A stretch of DNA of 64,000 bases from Nocardiopsis potens DSM 45234 (GCF_000341105.1 NZ_ANBB01000068.1:1-64000); one strand, 5' to 3'. Positions 1-9,371 are shown, numbered from the stretch's first letter. Notes: a model not told the origin generated them from the sequence alone. Program-made: numbers and translations.

Positions 1-125
1 CCGTTGGTCTTGACCTTCGCTCTGCGGGGCGCCGCGCCGGACCGACCGGCCGGTCCCCCTCCCCGCCGTCGCCGCCTGCTTGAACCCCCGCTCCGCGAGG
101 CGCCGCGCCCGGACGGGGATCCTCC
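1..125. repeat. Intergenic A/B dimer repeat, cut by the window edge
   Basis: A B half (core GTCTTGACCTTCGCTCTGCG at about 9-28) is followed by an A half (TGCTTGAACCCCCGCTCCGC at about 78-97). The same two halves, in the same order or reverse complemented, recur near 30.5-30.9 kb and 31.5-31.8 kb. Between the halves lies the palindrome GACCGGCCGGTC. No convincing gene reads through it. The copy probably continues to the left of the window. I see no gene between here and the helicase stop at 264. Confidence 0.75.
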
Positions 126-191
126 CGTCCCTCGGCCCTTCCCGGGATCCTCGGTGCAACGGCCGCTTGCCGACGAGGCGCTCTGATGGGG

Positions 192-211
192 CCGCAACGT
201 CGAGATCATCG
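192..211 (-). repeat. Dispersed 3'-end motif CGATGATCTCGACGTTGCGG
   Basis: The 20-mer CCGCAACGTCGAGATCATCG is present here and again, identical, at 58740-58759. Related versions lie at 40785-40837 and 55741-55760. All copies are intergenic and lie at or beyond gene 3' ends. It may be part of a termination or REP-like element. Confidence 0.6.
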
Positions 212-220
212 CCCTGGGGC

Positions 221-265
221 GGACCCGCGGACCCGCGGACCCGCGGACCCGCGGGTCCGCGGGTC
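221..265. terminator. GGACCCGC tandem repeat ending in a perfect hairpin
   Basis: Four exact copies of the octamer GGACCCGC (221-252) run into a perfect 28-bp palindrome (238-265). The palindrome overlaps the TGA of the helicase gene (264-266, minus strand). It would fold as a strong GC hairpin at the transcript end. There is no U-tract, as is usual in actinomycetes. Octamer number may vary between strains. Confidence 0.55.
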
Positions 266-2783
266 ACATCCTGTCGACGCCGGTCACCTGGAGCACCGCG
301 TGGCCCTCCTCGTCGGAGGCGGTCAGGTCGACCTCGGCGCTGATCCCCCAGTCGCGGTCGCCCGCCGGGTCCTCGAAGACCTGGCGGACCCGCCACAGGG
401 CGTCCTCCGGGACCTCCTCGATCAGCAGCAGCTTGGGGCCGCGGGCGTCGGGGCCGGTGCCGATCGACTCGTGCTCGGCGTAGTACTCCTCCAGCGCCTC
501 CCGCCACTCCTCGGCGTCCCAGCCGCCCTCGCCGTCGAGGCGGCCCAGCTCGGTGTAGCGGCGCAGCGCGGCCAGCTCGACCCGGCGGAACATCTCGTTG
601 CGGACCAGCACCCGGAACGCGCGGGTGTTGGCGGTGACCGGCTTGTGCCGCTCCTCCAGGGCCGACTCCCGCTCCTCGTCCTCCTGCGGGTTGGTCAGCT
701 GCTCCCACTCGTCCAGCAGGCTGGAGTCGACCTGGCGGACCAGCTCGCCGAGCCACTCGATCAGGTCGCGCAGCTCCTCGGTGCGGGCGTCCTCCGGGAC
801 GGTCTGGGCGAGCGCCTTGTAGGCGCCGGCCAGGTAGCGCAGCACCAGCCCCTCGGAGCGGGCCAGCTCGTAGAAGCCGACGTACTCGGTGAAGGTCATC
901 GCCCGCTCGTACAGGTCGCGCGCGATCGACTTGGGCCGCAGCGGGTGGTCGCCGACCCACGGGTGCCCGCGCCGGTACACCTGGTAGGCGTGGTCGAGCA
1001 GCTCCTCCAGCGGCTTGGGGTACTCGATCTCCTCCAGCCGCTCCATCCGCTCCTCGTACTCGATGCCGTCGGCCTTCATCTCGGCGACGGCCTCCCCGCG
1101 GGCCTTGTTCAGCTGCGCGCCGAGGATCTGCCGGGGGTCGTCCAGGGTCGCCTCGACGACGCTGAGCACGTCCAGCGGGTACTCCGGCGACTCCCGGTCC
1201 AGCAGCTCGAACGCGGCCAGCGAGAAGGTGGACAGCGGCTGGTTCAGCGCGAAGTCGGGCTGCAGGTCGACGGTGAGCCGGGCGGTGCGGCCGTCCGGAC
1301 CGGGCTCGGGGATCCGCTCCACGATGCCGCCGTCGATCAGCGACCGGTAGATCGCGATCGCCTCGCTGATCTGCCGCCGCTGCGACGCCCGGTCCTCGTG
1401 GTTGTCGGTGAGCAGGTGGCGCATCCCGGCGAAGCAGTCGCCAGGGCGGGCGATGACGCTGAGCAGCATCGCGTTGCTCACCTTGAACCGGGACTTCAGC
1501 GGCTCGGGGGAGGCGGCGATCAGCTTCTCGAAGGTGGACTGGTCCCAGCCGACGAAGCCCTCGGGCGCCTTCTTGCGCACCACCTTGCGCCGCTTCTTCG
1601 GGTCGTCGCCCGCCTTGGCCAGCGCCTTCTCGTTCTCCACCACGTGCTCGGGGGCCTGGGCGACGACCTTGCCCACGGTGTCGAAGCCGGCCCGCCCGGC
1701 CCGCCCGGCGATCTGGTGGAACTCCCGCGCGCCGAGCCGGCGCACCCGGGTGCCGTCGTACTTGCTGAGCGCGGTGAACAGCACCGTGCGGATCGGCACG
1801 TTCACCCCCACCCCCAGGGTGTCGGTGCCGCAGATGACCTTGAGCAGCCCGGCCTGGGCCAGCCGCTCCACCAGCCGCCGGTACTTGGGCAGCATGCCCG
1901 CGTGGTGCACGCCGATGCCGTGCCGCACGTACCGGGAGAGGTTCCGGCCGAACCGGGTGGTGAACCGGAAGTTCCCGATCTCATTGGCGATCGCGTCCTT
2001 CTCCGCCCGGGTGCACATGTTGATGCTGGTCAGCGACTGGGCGCGCTCGACCGCCTGGGCCTGGGTGAAGTGCACGATGTAGATGGGGGCCTCCCGGTTC
2101 TCCAGGAGCTCCTCCAGGGTCTCGTGCAGCGGGGTCTTCCGGTAGTCGTAGTAGAGCGGGACCGGGCGCTCCGCGGAGCTGACCACGGAGGTGGTGCGGC
2201 CGGTGCGCCGGGTCAGGTCGTCCTCGAACCGGGTGACGTCGCCCAGCGTCGCCGACATCAGCAGGAACTGGGCCTGGGGCAGCTCCAGCAGCGGCACCTG
2301 CCAGGCCCAGCCGCGCTCCGGGTCGCCGTAGAAGTGGAACTCGTCCATCACCACGGTGCCGATGTCGGCGTCGGAGCCGTCCCGCAGCGCGATGTTGGCC
2401 AGCACCTCGGCGGTGCAGCAGATGATCGGGGCGTCGGCGTTGACGCTGGCGTCGCCGGTCATCATGCCGACGTTCTCGGTGCCGAACATCGCGCACAGGT
2501 CGAAGAACTTCTCCGACACCAGGGCCTTGATCGGGGCGGTGTAGAAGGCGCACTCGTCCCGGGCCAGCGCGGCGAACAGCGCCCCCGCCGCCACCAGGCT
2601 CTTGCCCGACCCGGTGGGGGTGCTCAGGATGACGTTGCTCCCCGAGACCACCTCGATCAGGGCCTCTTCCTGGTGCGGGTAGAGGGTGAGGCCACGCTCC
2701 TCGGCCCAGGAGGCGAAGGCCTCGTAGACGGTGTCGGGCTCGGGCCGGGCCGGAAGAAGATCGATGAGACTCACGCTCTCCAT
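264..2783 (-). CDS. SKI2-like superfamily II RNA helicase (DUF3516)
   Basis: This 839-aa protein is a superfamily II DEAD/DEAH helicase, probably acting in the cytoplasm on structured RNA. Visible motifs are Walker A TPTGSGKS (55-62), motif II DEFH (147-150), SAT (177-179), the HHAG element typical of Ski2/Mtr4 helicases, and motif VI QIAGRAGRAGFD. The C-terminal half is an acidic helical region matching the DUF3516 extension of actinobacterial homologues. The start ATG gives the conserved N-terminus directly before the Q-motif-like YPHQEEA. The next gene upstream (2794-4185) lies only 10 bp away on the same strand, so the two may be cotranscribed. Family assignment is secure; the substrate is unknown. 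Confidence 0.93.
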   Translation of the reverse strand: MESVSLIDLLPARPEPDTVYEAFASWAEERGLTLYPHQEEALIEVVSGSNVILSTPTGSGKSLVAAGALFAALARDECAFYTAPIKALVSEKFFDLCAMFGTENVGMMTGDASVNADAPIICCTAEVLANIALRDGSDADIGTVVMDEFHFYGDPERGWAWQVPLLELPQAQFLLMSATLGDVTRFEDDLTRRTGRTTSVVSSAERPVPLYYDYRKTPLHETLEELLENREAPIYIVHFTQAQAVERAQSLTSINMCTRAEKDAIANEIGNFRFTTRFGRNLSRYVRHGIGVHHAGMLPKYRRLVERLAQAGLLKVICGTDTLGVGVNVPIRTVLFTALSKYDGTRVRRLGAREFHQIAGRAGRAGFDTVGKVVAQAPEHVVENEKALAKAGDDPKKRRKVVRKKAPEGFVGWDQSTFEKLIAASPEPLKSRFKVSNAMLLSVIARPGDCFAGMRHLLTDNHEDRASQRRQISEAIAIYRSLIDGGIVERIPEPGPDGRTARLTVDLQPDFALNQPLSTFSLAAFELLDRESPEYPLDVLSVVEATLDDPRQILGAQLNKARGEAVAEMKADGIEYEERMERLEEIEYPKPLEELLDHAYQVYRRGHPWVGDHPLRPKSIARDLYERAMTFTEYVGFYELARSEGLVLRYLAGAYKALAQTVPEDARTEELRDLIEWLGELVRQVDSSLLDEWEQLTNPQEDEERESALEERHKPVTANTRAFRVLVRNEMFRRVELAALRRYTELGRLDGEGGWDAEEWREALEEYYAEHESIGTGPDARGPKLLLIEEVPEDALWRVRQVFEDPAGDRDWGISAEVDLTASDEEGHAVLQVTGVDRM

Positions 2784-2793
2784 ACTGCCCTCT

Positions 2794-4185
2794 TCAGGAC
2801 ACCTCGCGATCCATTCCGCCGCGGCGCCGGTCCGGGCGGGCGTCCGTCCGGATGTGCCGGCCGGACACCGGCGGCGGGCCGTCCGCGACGGGGACGCGGC
2901 CGGACGGCGCGCCCTCCGCGGGCAGCGCGAAGTCCAGCTGGACCAGGCCGTCGCGGGCCATCGGGATCCGGGACGCCCGCGGGGCGTGGCCGGGAGCGGA
3001 CACCAGCAGGGTGAGTCGGCCCTCCGGCAGGCCGCGGCCGAGGTAGGAGCCGTCGGCGCGGCTCTCCAGTACGGCGATCTGCGTGCCGGAGGGGTCCACC
3101 ACGCCGACCACGGCGCCGGCGACGGGGGTGCCCGCCTCGTCGGTCACCCGGCCGATCAGGGAGAGCGGGGCGCCGGGGAACCGGTCGGGGTCCCCGGCGG
3201 CCGCGGCGGTGCGCCGGCGCGAGCGGTCCCGCCAGGTCGCGGCGGCCAGCAGCGCGGCGCCCAGTGCCAGCCAGCCGCCGAGCACCGCCAGCGCGGGGAG
3301 CAGCCCGGCGCCGTCGAAGTAGAGCACGGCGCGGATCGCGTCCAGGGCGCGGCCCATCGGCAGCACCGGGTGCAGCGCCTGGAAGAACTCCGGGACCATC
3401 GGCAGCGGGATCGCCCCGCCGCTGGAGGGCATGCTGAGCAGCACGAACAGTGACATCGCCACGCCCGGCAGCCACTTGGTGACGAACGGGGCCAGGCCCA
3501 GGCAGGTCCAGGAGACCGCCTGGGTGAGCAGGAAGGCGATCGGGACGACCCGCAGGTCGTGCGGGATCGCGTCGATCGAGACCGCCACCGCGTAGCAGAA
3601 CGCCGAGGTGAAGGCGCCGAAGCCGAGCACCGCGAGCAGCTTGCCGCCGCGGCGCATGGCCGGCGCGTGCGCGGACAGCATCAGCACCGCGATGTAGCCG
3701 GTCAGAGTCCAGGTCAGCACCAGGTAGAACAGCGACATGCCCATCCCGTCGCCGGGGGCGGCGGGTGCGGTGTCGGTGATCTTCAGTTCGGCGCCGTCGT
3801 GCGCGGCGACCGGGGTGAAGGCGGCCACCGCGGTCTGCTCCAGGGCGGCGCCGAGCGAGCCGGCCACGACGAGCTCGTGGCCGGCGGGGGAGTAGCCGGC
3901 GACGGCGTCGCGGTCGTGCACCGCGCGCTCGGCGTCGTCGACCGGGGTGACGTCGAACCCGCCGGGGGCCGCCTCCTCCAGCGCCACCGAGACGGCGGCC
4001 GCGGCCTCGCCGCCCTGGACCGCCACCGGCAGCTCGCGCGGGTGCGGGCTGTGGAACGGCAGCAGGTAGCAGAACATGAAGCCGACGGCGAAGAGCACCG
4101 GGAACCACAGCGCGTTGGCCAGGGTCTTCACGGTCTGCAGGGCGGTAGAGGCGGTGTCGGAGGGCGGCACGGTCTCAGCGGGCAA
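2794..4185 (-). CDS. ABC-2/YhgE-like membrane protein with C-terminal carboxypeptidase-regulatory-like domain
   Basis: The 463-aa protein has one N-terminal membrane helix (about 26-44), an extracytoplasmic domain of about 100 residues, then about five more helices (about 148-330). This is the topology of YhgE/Pip or ABC-2-type permeases without their own ATPase. Unusually, residues about 350-420 form a predicted beta-sandwich with the pattern GRVTDEAGTPVAGAVV...DGSYLGRGLPEGRLTLLVSAPGH. That pattern is characteristic of carboxypeptidase-regulatory-like (transthyretin-like) domains and is followed by a charged tail. The gene diverges from a TetR gene across a 132-bp region holding an 18-bp inverted repeat, so TetR control is likely. 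A role in exporting lipophilic compounds is inference. Confidence 0.72.
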   Translation of the reverse strand: MPAETVPPSDTASTALQTVKTLANALWFPVLFAVGFMFCYLLPFHSPHPRELPVAVQGGEAAAAVSVALEEAAPGGFDVTPVDDAERAVHDRDAVAGYSPAGHELVVAGSLGAALEQTAVAAFTPVAAHDGAELKITDTAPAAPGDGMGMSLFYLVLTWTLTGYIAVLMLSAHAPAMRRGGKLLAVLGFGAFTSAFCYAVAVSIDAIPHDLRVVPIAFLLTQAVSWTCLGLAPFVTKWLPGVAMSLFVLLSMPSSGGAIPLPMVPEFFQALHPVLPMGRALDAIRAVLYFDGAGLLPALAVLGGWLALGAALLAAATWRDRSRRRTAAAAGDPDRFPGAPLSLIGRVTDEAGTPVAGAVVGVVDPSGTQIAVLESRADGSYLGRGLPEGRLTLLVSAPGHAPRASRIPMARDGLVQLDFALPAEGAPSGRVPVADGPPPVSGRHIRTDARPDRRRGGMDREVS

Positions 4186-4266
4186 GGCTCACCTCGGGGT
4201 TCACGGGGCACGGGGAGGGGACGGCGCAGAACGGGGGATCATCCCACCATAGAGCCGAACCTGCAG

Positions 4267-4284
4267 TACTGCAAAAATGCAGTA
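4267..4284. promoter_or_regulatory. TetR-type operator TACTGCA-AAAA-TGCAGTA
   Basis: A perfect inverted repeat (7-bp arms, AAAA spacer) lies in the only AT-rich stretch between the divergent membrane-protein gene (start 4185) and tetR (start 4318). Its position fits a shared operator through which the TetR protein controls itself and the permease. Confidence 0.75.
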
Positions 4285-4317
4285 GTGTAATCTTCGGTGG
4301 AGCGAGAGGGGCGGCCG

Positions 4318-4923
4318 ATGCCGAAGGACGGCCCGGAGGGCCTGCGCGAACGGAAGAAGCGGATGACCCGCGCGGCGCTGCGCACCGCGGCGGTCCGGCT
4401 CTTCTCCGAGCGCGGCCCGGAGGCGGTCACCGTCGAGGAGATCTGCGCCGAGGCGGGCGTCTCCCCGCGCACCTTCTTCAACTACTTCGCCGCCAAGGAG
4501 GAGACGCTCCTCCCGTTCACCCGGGACGACTGCGAGCGGTTCGCCCGGGAGGTCGCCGAGCGCCCCGGGCACGAGCGGCCGCAGCAGGCGGTGCGCGCGG
4601 TGCTGGAGGCGGCGATCGGCCGCGCGGTCGCCGGGCCCACCTGGAGGGAGGAGGCCGCCCTGCTCCGCCGCCACCCCGCCCTGGCGCACCGCGGCGTCGC
4701 GGCCACCCGGTCGCTGCGCCGGGCGCTCACCGAGGGCCTGGCCCGGCGCCTCGGCCCGCAGGCGCCCCGGCTCTACCTGCACGTGGTCGCCTCGGTGTCG
4801 GTCGCCGCGATGCAGGCGGCGGTGAACGCCTGGCAGGAGGACCCGGAGGAGGGCGACGTGCTCCGGCTGCTCGGCGAGGCGTTCGACCGGGTGGAGGCCG
4901 GGCTGGCCCCGCCGCAGGACTGA
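4318..4923 (+). CDS. TetR/AcrR family regulator
   Basis: A 201-aa TetR regulator. The N-terminal HTH reads TRAALRTAAVRLFSERG followed by VEEICAEAGVSPRTFFNYF, with the typical F-x-Y-F at the end of the recognition helix. The effector domain is variable helical sequence. I prefer ATG 4318, preceded by AGAGGGGC; GTG 4297 in the same frame would add seven residues. The divergent membrane protein and the 18-bp palindrome 34 bp upstream suggest local autoregulation and control of that transporter. The ligand cannot be told. Confidence 0.9.
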   Translation: MPKDGPEGLRERKKRMTRAALRTAAVRLFSERGPEAVTVEEICAEAGVSPRTFFNYFAAKEETLLPFTRDDCERFAREVAERPGHERPQQAVRAVLEAAIGRAVAGPTWREEAALLRRHPALAHRGVAATRSLRRALTEGLARRLGPQAPRLYLHVVASVSVAAMQAAVNAWQEDPEEGDVLRLLGEAFDRVEAGLAPPQD

Positions 4924-4939
4924 CCCCGGAGACGCCGAA

Positions 4940-4969
4940 GGGCGCGCCCCCGGCGGAGGGGACGCGCCC
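4940..4969. terminator. Bidirectional terminator between tetR and mdh
   Basis: GGGCGCGCCCC and GGGGACGCGCCC flank a 7-nt loop and form a GC-rich stem between two convergent genes. Confidence 0.65.
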
Positions 4970-4986
4970 GAGCGGTCGCGGCAGGC

Positions 4987-6018
<1,032 letters not shown>

Positions 6019-6260
6019 TTACTCCGCGGTTCGCCACGGCACGGCGGCCGCCCCCGGCCGAACCCGCACCCGCGCGCCCACCAGGCGACCCACCGCCCCC
6101 ACCCTATTGCTCCAGCCCCGGGCCCGCCCCGGGAGCCCCCTTCCCGGCAAGCCGACGGCCGCCAGGGCCGTTCCCTATCGTCCGAGCGGCCGGGTCCGGC
6201 CGATCGGGGCGGGTAGGCGGAGGCCGCCCGCCCGAGTACCCTGGTCCTTGGATGAATGCA

Positions 6261-6290
6261 GAGGGGCCCCGCCGCGCGGCGGGGCCCCTC
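6261..6290. terminator. Perfect 30-bp palindromic terminator
   Basis: GAGGGGCCCCGCCGC and its exact reverse complement form a 15-bp stem 14 bp downstream of the DUF397 stop on the minus strand. It lies within the 5977-6303 gap, which otherwise contains only the mdh leader. Confidence 0.7.
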
Positions 6291-6303
6291 CTTCATGCCG
6301 CGG

Positions 6304-6492
6304 CTACAGATCGCCGCAGCGGACCTCTTCCAGGAAGGCGCGCCACTCGGTCGTAGGGAACTCCAGGTGGCCGAGCGTCCTGTTCTGCGTATCGCGGACC
6401 GCGGCCCCGCCGACGAAGTCGGCGACCTCGACGCAATCGCGGTTGGTGCTGCTGTAGCTGGACTTGCGGAAGTTCAGGTCGGATGAATGCAT
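6304..6492 (-). CDS. DUF397 domain protein
   Basis: A 62-aa protein made of one DUF397 domain. It shows the signature FRKSSYSSTNRDCVEVADF followed by AVRDTQNRTLGHLEF and a W-x-x-FLEEV ending. DUF397 proteins are small partners of XRE/DUF5753 regulators in actinomycetes. The gene starts 9 bp after the stop of such a regulator on the same strand, so the two form the usual cassette. Its biochemical role is not established; a link to development or antibiotic regulation is known for some members. Confidence 0.92.
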   Translation of the reverse strand: MHSSDLNFRKSSYSSTNRDCVEVADFVGGAAVRDTQNRTLGHLEFPTTEWRAFLEEVRCGDL

Positions 6493-6501
6493 GTCGGCTC
6501 T

Positions 6502-7359
6502 CTACAGGTCGTTGTACAGGGACTTCATGAGCGTCACCGATTCGGCGGCCGAGAGGGCGGTCACCTGAAGATGGTCGAACACGTGCCGGTATTCGGCCAC
6601 CTCGTCGGGCTCCTCCAGGAACAGGCCGTCTGTCCGTGCCTCCAAGAACACCAGGGACGAATCGAGCTCGTTCGGGAAATCCAAGATCACGAACGGCCCG
6701 GAGATCCCCGGATGGAGCCCTGCCGTGAACGGCAGTACCTGAACGGTGATCCCGTTGTCGGGGTCCTCTGCGGTGTCGATGAGGTGGCGGAGCTGGTCGG
6801 CCGCCACATCGTCTGCTGAGGGGAGGCGGCGGATGCACGATTCGTCGATGATCGCCCACACTGTCGGTGTCTGGTCGCCGACCAAGATCTCCTGCCGTGC
6901 GAGCCGGGCCTCGACCATGCGCGGCACGTCGCCGGAGGAGGCGTTCAGTCCGGCGCGCACGGACGCGGTGGCGTAGCCCTCGGTCTGCAACAGGCCGGGG
7001 ATGACGATCGGCTGGTAGGTCGAGATGACCGACGCCTCACCCTCGAAGCCGACCAGTGAGTCACTGCCGAAGACATCGCGGAACTTGGTCCACCACCCGC
7101 GCTCCCTGCTCTGGCGAGCCAGGTTGAGGATGGCCTCGCGTTCTTCCTCGTCGTGGACTTCATAGAGGTCGAGGAGCTGTCGGATGTTCCCGACGTCGGG
7201 GCGCGTCCACTTGTTGCCCTCCATGTGAGCGAGGCGGCCGCGGCTCCACTCCAGGTCATCGGCGGCCTGCTCGATGGTCTTGCCGCTGGAGTGGCGGTAG
7301 GCGCGGAGGGCGGCAGACAGGCGCCGGCGGCGGACTGTGGGGCTGAATCTCCTGGTCAT
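6502..7359 (-). CDS. XRE-family regulator with DUF5753 domain
   Basis: The 285-aa protein has an N-terminal helix-turn-helix (RRRRLSAALRAYRHSSGKTIEQAADDLEWSRGRLAHME, about 8-45). A DUF5753 domain follows, with the signatures RERGWWTKF, FEGEASVISTYQPIVIPGLLQTEGYA and VQVLPFTAGLHPG. I chose ATG 7359 because AGAGGTG precedes it and the HTH then starts at a normal position; an ATG further up adds 44 unrelated residues. Base composition is less GC-rich than in the flanking housekeeping genes, which fits an accessory cassette. It pairs with the adjacent DUF397 gene and probably controls its own promoter through the inverted repeat at 7379-7403. Confidence 0.9.
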   Translation of the reverse strand: MTRRFSPTVRRRRLSAALRAYRHSSGKTIEQAADDLEWSRGRLAHMEGNKWTRPDVGNIRQLLDLYEVHDEEEREAILNLARQSRERGWWTKFRDVFGSDSLVGFEGEASVISTYQPIVIPGLLQTEGYATASVRAGLNASSGDVPRMVEARLARQEILVGDQTPTVWAIIDESCIRRLPSADDVAADQLRHLIDTAEDPDNGITVQVLPFTAGLHPGISGPFVILDFPNELDSSLVFLEARTDGLFLEEPDEVAEYRHVFDHLQVTALSAAESVTLMKSLYNDL

Positions 7360-7378
7360 GGCACCTCTTCGCACGGTG

Positions 7379-7403
7379 GTAGGTCGATCGTACGGCGATC
7401 TAC
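7379..7403. promoter_or_regulatory. Candidate operator of the XRE gene
   Basis: GTAGGTCG and CGATCTAC are inverted (7 of 8 positions) around a 9-nt spacer, 20 bp upstream of the XRE start codon. The surrounding 7360-7537 stretch is the most AT-rich of this region. It must also hold the promoter of the divergent gene at 7538. Confidence 0.5.
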
Positions 7404-7537
7404 GCACAAGGGCATCTTTCGGAAACCTGGGTTCGGATTTCGTTCTCGTGCTTGCAAAGATTGGATTCCTAAGTTCATCATAGAAGGGCATTCATCCACG
7501 CCGCTTCCATCCAGCGGCCCATCACCAGGAGTTCGCC

Positions 7538-7972
7538 ATGCGACTCTCGTTCCTGATCGCTGCGGCCGCGCTGCTGCGGCTCATCCCTCCCCCCGCGTCC
7601 CGGCGCGGCCGGCACGCCCGCCCGGAAGAAGGCGGCGGGGGCGGGGGCGGCGGCTCGGCGCCGCGCCCCCGCCCCTACGCCGACCAGGCCCCCGACTACA
7701 ACGCCCTGTGCGACGCCACCGTGCGCCACGCCGCCCGCTGGTCCCTGGCCTACGAACCCGAGACCGCCGCCTGCTATGTCGCCCGCTCCCTCGTCGACGA
7801 CGGCGTCGTGCTCGCCGCCTCCGAAGTGACCGAACTCGACCGGCTGCTCATCGAGTTCGTCCCGCCGCCCCGCATCCGCCCCTACGCCGTCGACCCGCAG
7901 GCCGCCGCCATGGCCCGCGCCTCTGAGCAGCGCCTGCTGGCCCGGATGATCCGAGAGGCGGCAGCGGCATGA
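7538..7972 (+). CDS. Small hypothetical protein of XRE/DUF397 neighbourhood
   Basis: A 144-aa protein of unknown function. The first 15 residues are hydrophobic (MRLSFLIAAAALLRLIPPP). A glycine run and Pro/Arg-rich linker follow (about 30-50), then a helical domain with ATVRHAARWSLAYEPETAACYVARSLVDD. AGGAG stands six bases before the ATG. It diverges from the XRE regulator and leads a run of three small genes. The N-terminus may be a membrane anchor or simply a leader; no family is recognised. Confidence 0.6.
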   Translation: MRLSFLIAAAALLRLIPPPASRRGRHARPEEGGGGGGGGSAPRPRPYADQAPDYNALCDATVRHAARWSLAYEPETAACYVARSLVDDGVVLAASEVTELDRLLIEFVPPPRIRPYAVDPQAAAMARASEQRLLARMIREAAAA

Positions 7973-8003
7973 ACCACCGCGCAGAGGAAGGGCGGGCGGT
8001 CCG

Positions 8004-8219
8004 ATGACCTCCGCCGAGAACCGCGCCGTCATCCGCGTCCCGCGCCCGGACGCCGTCCGCGCCGAACCCGCCCCCGAGGCCCGCGCCGTGGCCCTCGTCC
8101 TCGCCCCCGAGATCGAGGTGCTGCTCGCCGGCCCGGACGCCGCCGCCTACCTCACCCGGCTCGCTTCGGCCATCGCCACCGCCCGCGGCATGCTCCACCC
8201 GCAAAGGGGCGGGCGGTGA
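8004..8219 (+). CDS. Hypothetical small protein
   Basis: A 71-aa protein rich in Ala and Arg whose C-terminal half (LAGPDAAAYLTRLASAIATA) could form an amphipathic helix. It lies 31 bp after the previous gene, and its TGA overlaps the GTG of the next one (GTGA), so translational coupling is likely. No recognised family. Confidence 0.5.
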   Translation: MTSAENRAVIRVPRPDAVRAEPAPEARAVALVLAPEIEVLLAGPDAAAYLTRLASAIATARGMLHPQRGGR

Positions 8220-8446
8220 CGCGGCGACACCCGCCCCCTCAGGAGCCGGTGACGGCGGAGCCCACCCGGTGCGGGGCATGGCTCCCCGGCCACCCGCACT
8301 CCTGCGCCCGCACCGCCGGCCACTCCGACGCACACGAGTCTGTCACCGGCCTCACCTGGGAAACCGCAGCGGAAGAGCACCCCGCCCGCCGCACCACCCC
8401 GCCGCTCCGGCCGGGTGGCGGGCGGGGCGAGCCACCGCGCACCTGA
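8216..8446 (+). CDS. Small Cys/His-rich hypothetical protein
   Basis: A 76-aa protein with a compact pattern of possible metal ligands: CGAWLPGHPHSCARTAGHSD followed by AHESVTGLTW. Two Cys and several His are spaced as in the short C-x(n)-H-x-C-x(n)-H modules seen in small actinomycete proteins that accompany XRE/DUF397 genes. It is coupled by a 4-bp overlap to the preceding gene. Metal binding is inference. The stretch 8447-8647 after it shows no gene. Confidence 0.5.
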   Translation: MTRRHPPPQEPVTAEPTRCGAWLPGHPHSCARTAGHSDAHESVTGLTWETAAEEHPARRTTPPLRPGGGRGEPPRT

Positions 8447-8647
8447 ACCGCCCGCGCGCCGGAAAGGGGAACCCGGCGCCGACCCGGCCGGCACCTGCCT
8501 GAGAAGGACGAAGAGGCCGGCCACCGCCCGCCCGGGACGTCTCCACGCCCCGGGCGGGCCCGGGGCCGCCGGGGACGCCGTCGATGAAGGCGGCGTCCTG
8601 GCGGGTGCCGGTGCCTCGTCGCCCCAGGCGGTGGAGGCCGGGCGGCG

Positions 8648-9079
8648 TCAGCGCATTTCCGCGGAGGCGCGGACGGGGAACCTGACCCTGACCCGCAGGT
8701 GGTTCCCGAGGATGAACATCACGCGGACCTCGTCGCCGGGTGCGACGGGGCGGAACGGCTCCTCCAGTACGAGGCGGCAGCGGCCCGGCGCCATCGCGAA
8801 CTCGCCCCCGGCGGGGACGGTGAACGTGTCGAGATCGACCGGCTCGGAGCCCTCGCCGCGGTCCACCGTCCGGCGGACCGCGACCTTCCGGTAGTCGGGG
8901 CTCAGGACCTTGACGACCTCGGCGTCCTCGCCGCCGGTGTTCCGGAGCGTGATGTAGCCGGCCGCGGGCAGGGCACCGGGCAGCCACCGGACCCAGAAGC
9001 TCCCGTCCACGGGTCCGATGTGCCGGGCGTTCATCCTGGAGGCCCAGAGGCTCTGCGCGGGCGCGCCTTCCGTCGCCAC
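8648..9079 (-). CDS. PCuAC-like (copper chaperone fold) protein lacking the copper ligands
   Basis: The domain reads GYITLRNTGGEDAEVVKVLS, then VDLDTFTVPAGGEFAMAPG, then RPVAPGDEVRVMFIL. This is the strand order and wording of PCuAC (DUF461) periplasmic copper chaperones. The usual His/Met ligands are absent: the expected HE and MRM positions read RR and VDL. No signal peptide is present from my preferred GTG at 9079, which is preceded by GAGGGAGG. An in-frame ATG at 9253 would add 58 Gly/Arg-rich residues. Fold assignment is by pattern only; if right, the protein has lost copper binding or does something else. Confidence 0.5.
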   Translation of the reverse strand: MATEGAPAQSLWASRMNARHIGPVDGSFWVRWLPGALPAAGYITLRNTGGEDAEVVKVLSPDYRKVAVRRTVDRGEGSEPVDLDTFTVPAGGEFAMAPGRCRLVLEEPFRPVAPGDEVRVMFILGNHLRVRVRFPVRASAEMR

Positions 9080-9371
9080 GAACACCTCCCTCACCGGAGG
9101 CCCCTTGCCCCCCGCGGCGACCCTATAAAGCAGAGAAGACGGCGACCGGCCCGGCCCAAAGGAGCCGCCCGGCAGGCTCTCCCGGTCGGCCCTCTCGCGT
9201 TCCCCGGCCCCCGGGAAGCGGCCCAGAGCCCCGGAACCCGCGTCGGCGGACATGACCGCGGAGAGCCTCCCTTCACGTTCGGTCGTCGGGGGAACCTCCG
9301 CTGTGTCACCGTCGTGCTACTGCGCTAGACTCGGCTCCGCTTGTGGATCGCCTACTGTGCAGGCGATTCCC

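Noticed and set aside
186-3014. 942-aa plus-strand reading frame
   Set aside because: It is the antisense shadow of the helicase gene; composition is Arg/Gly/Leu noise and no family motif appears.
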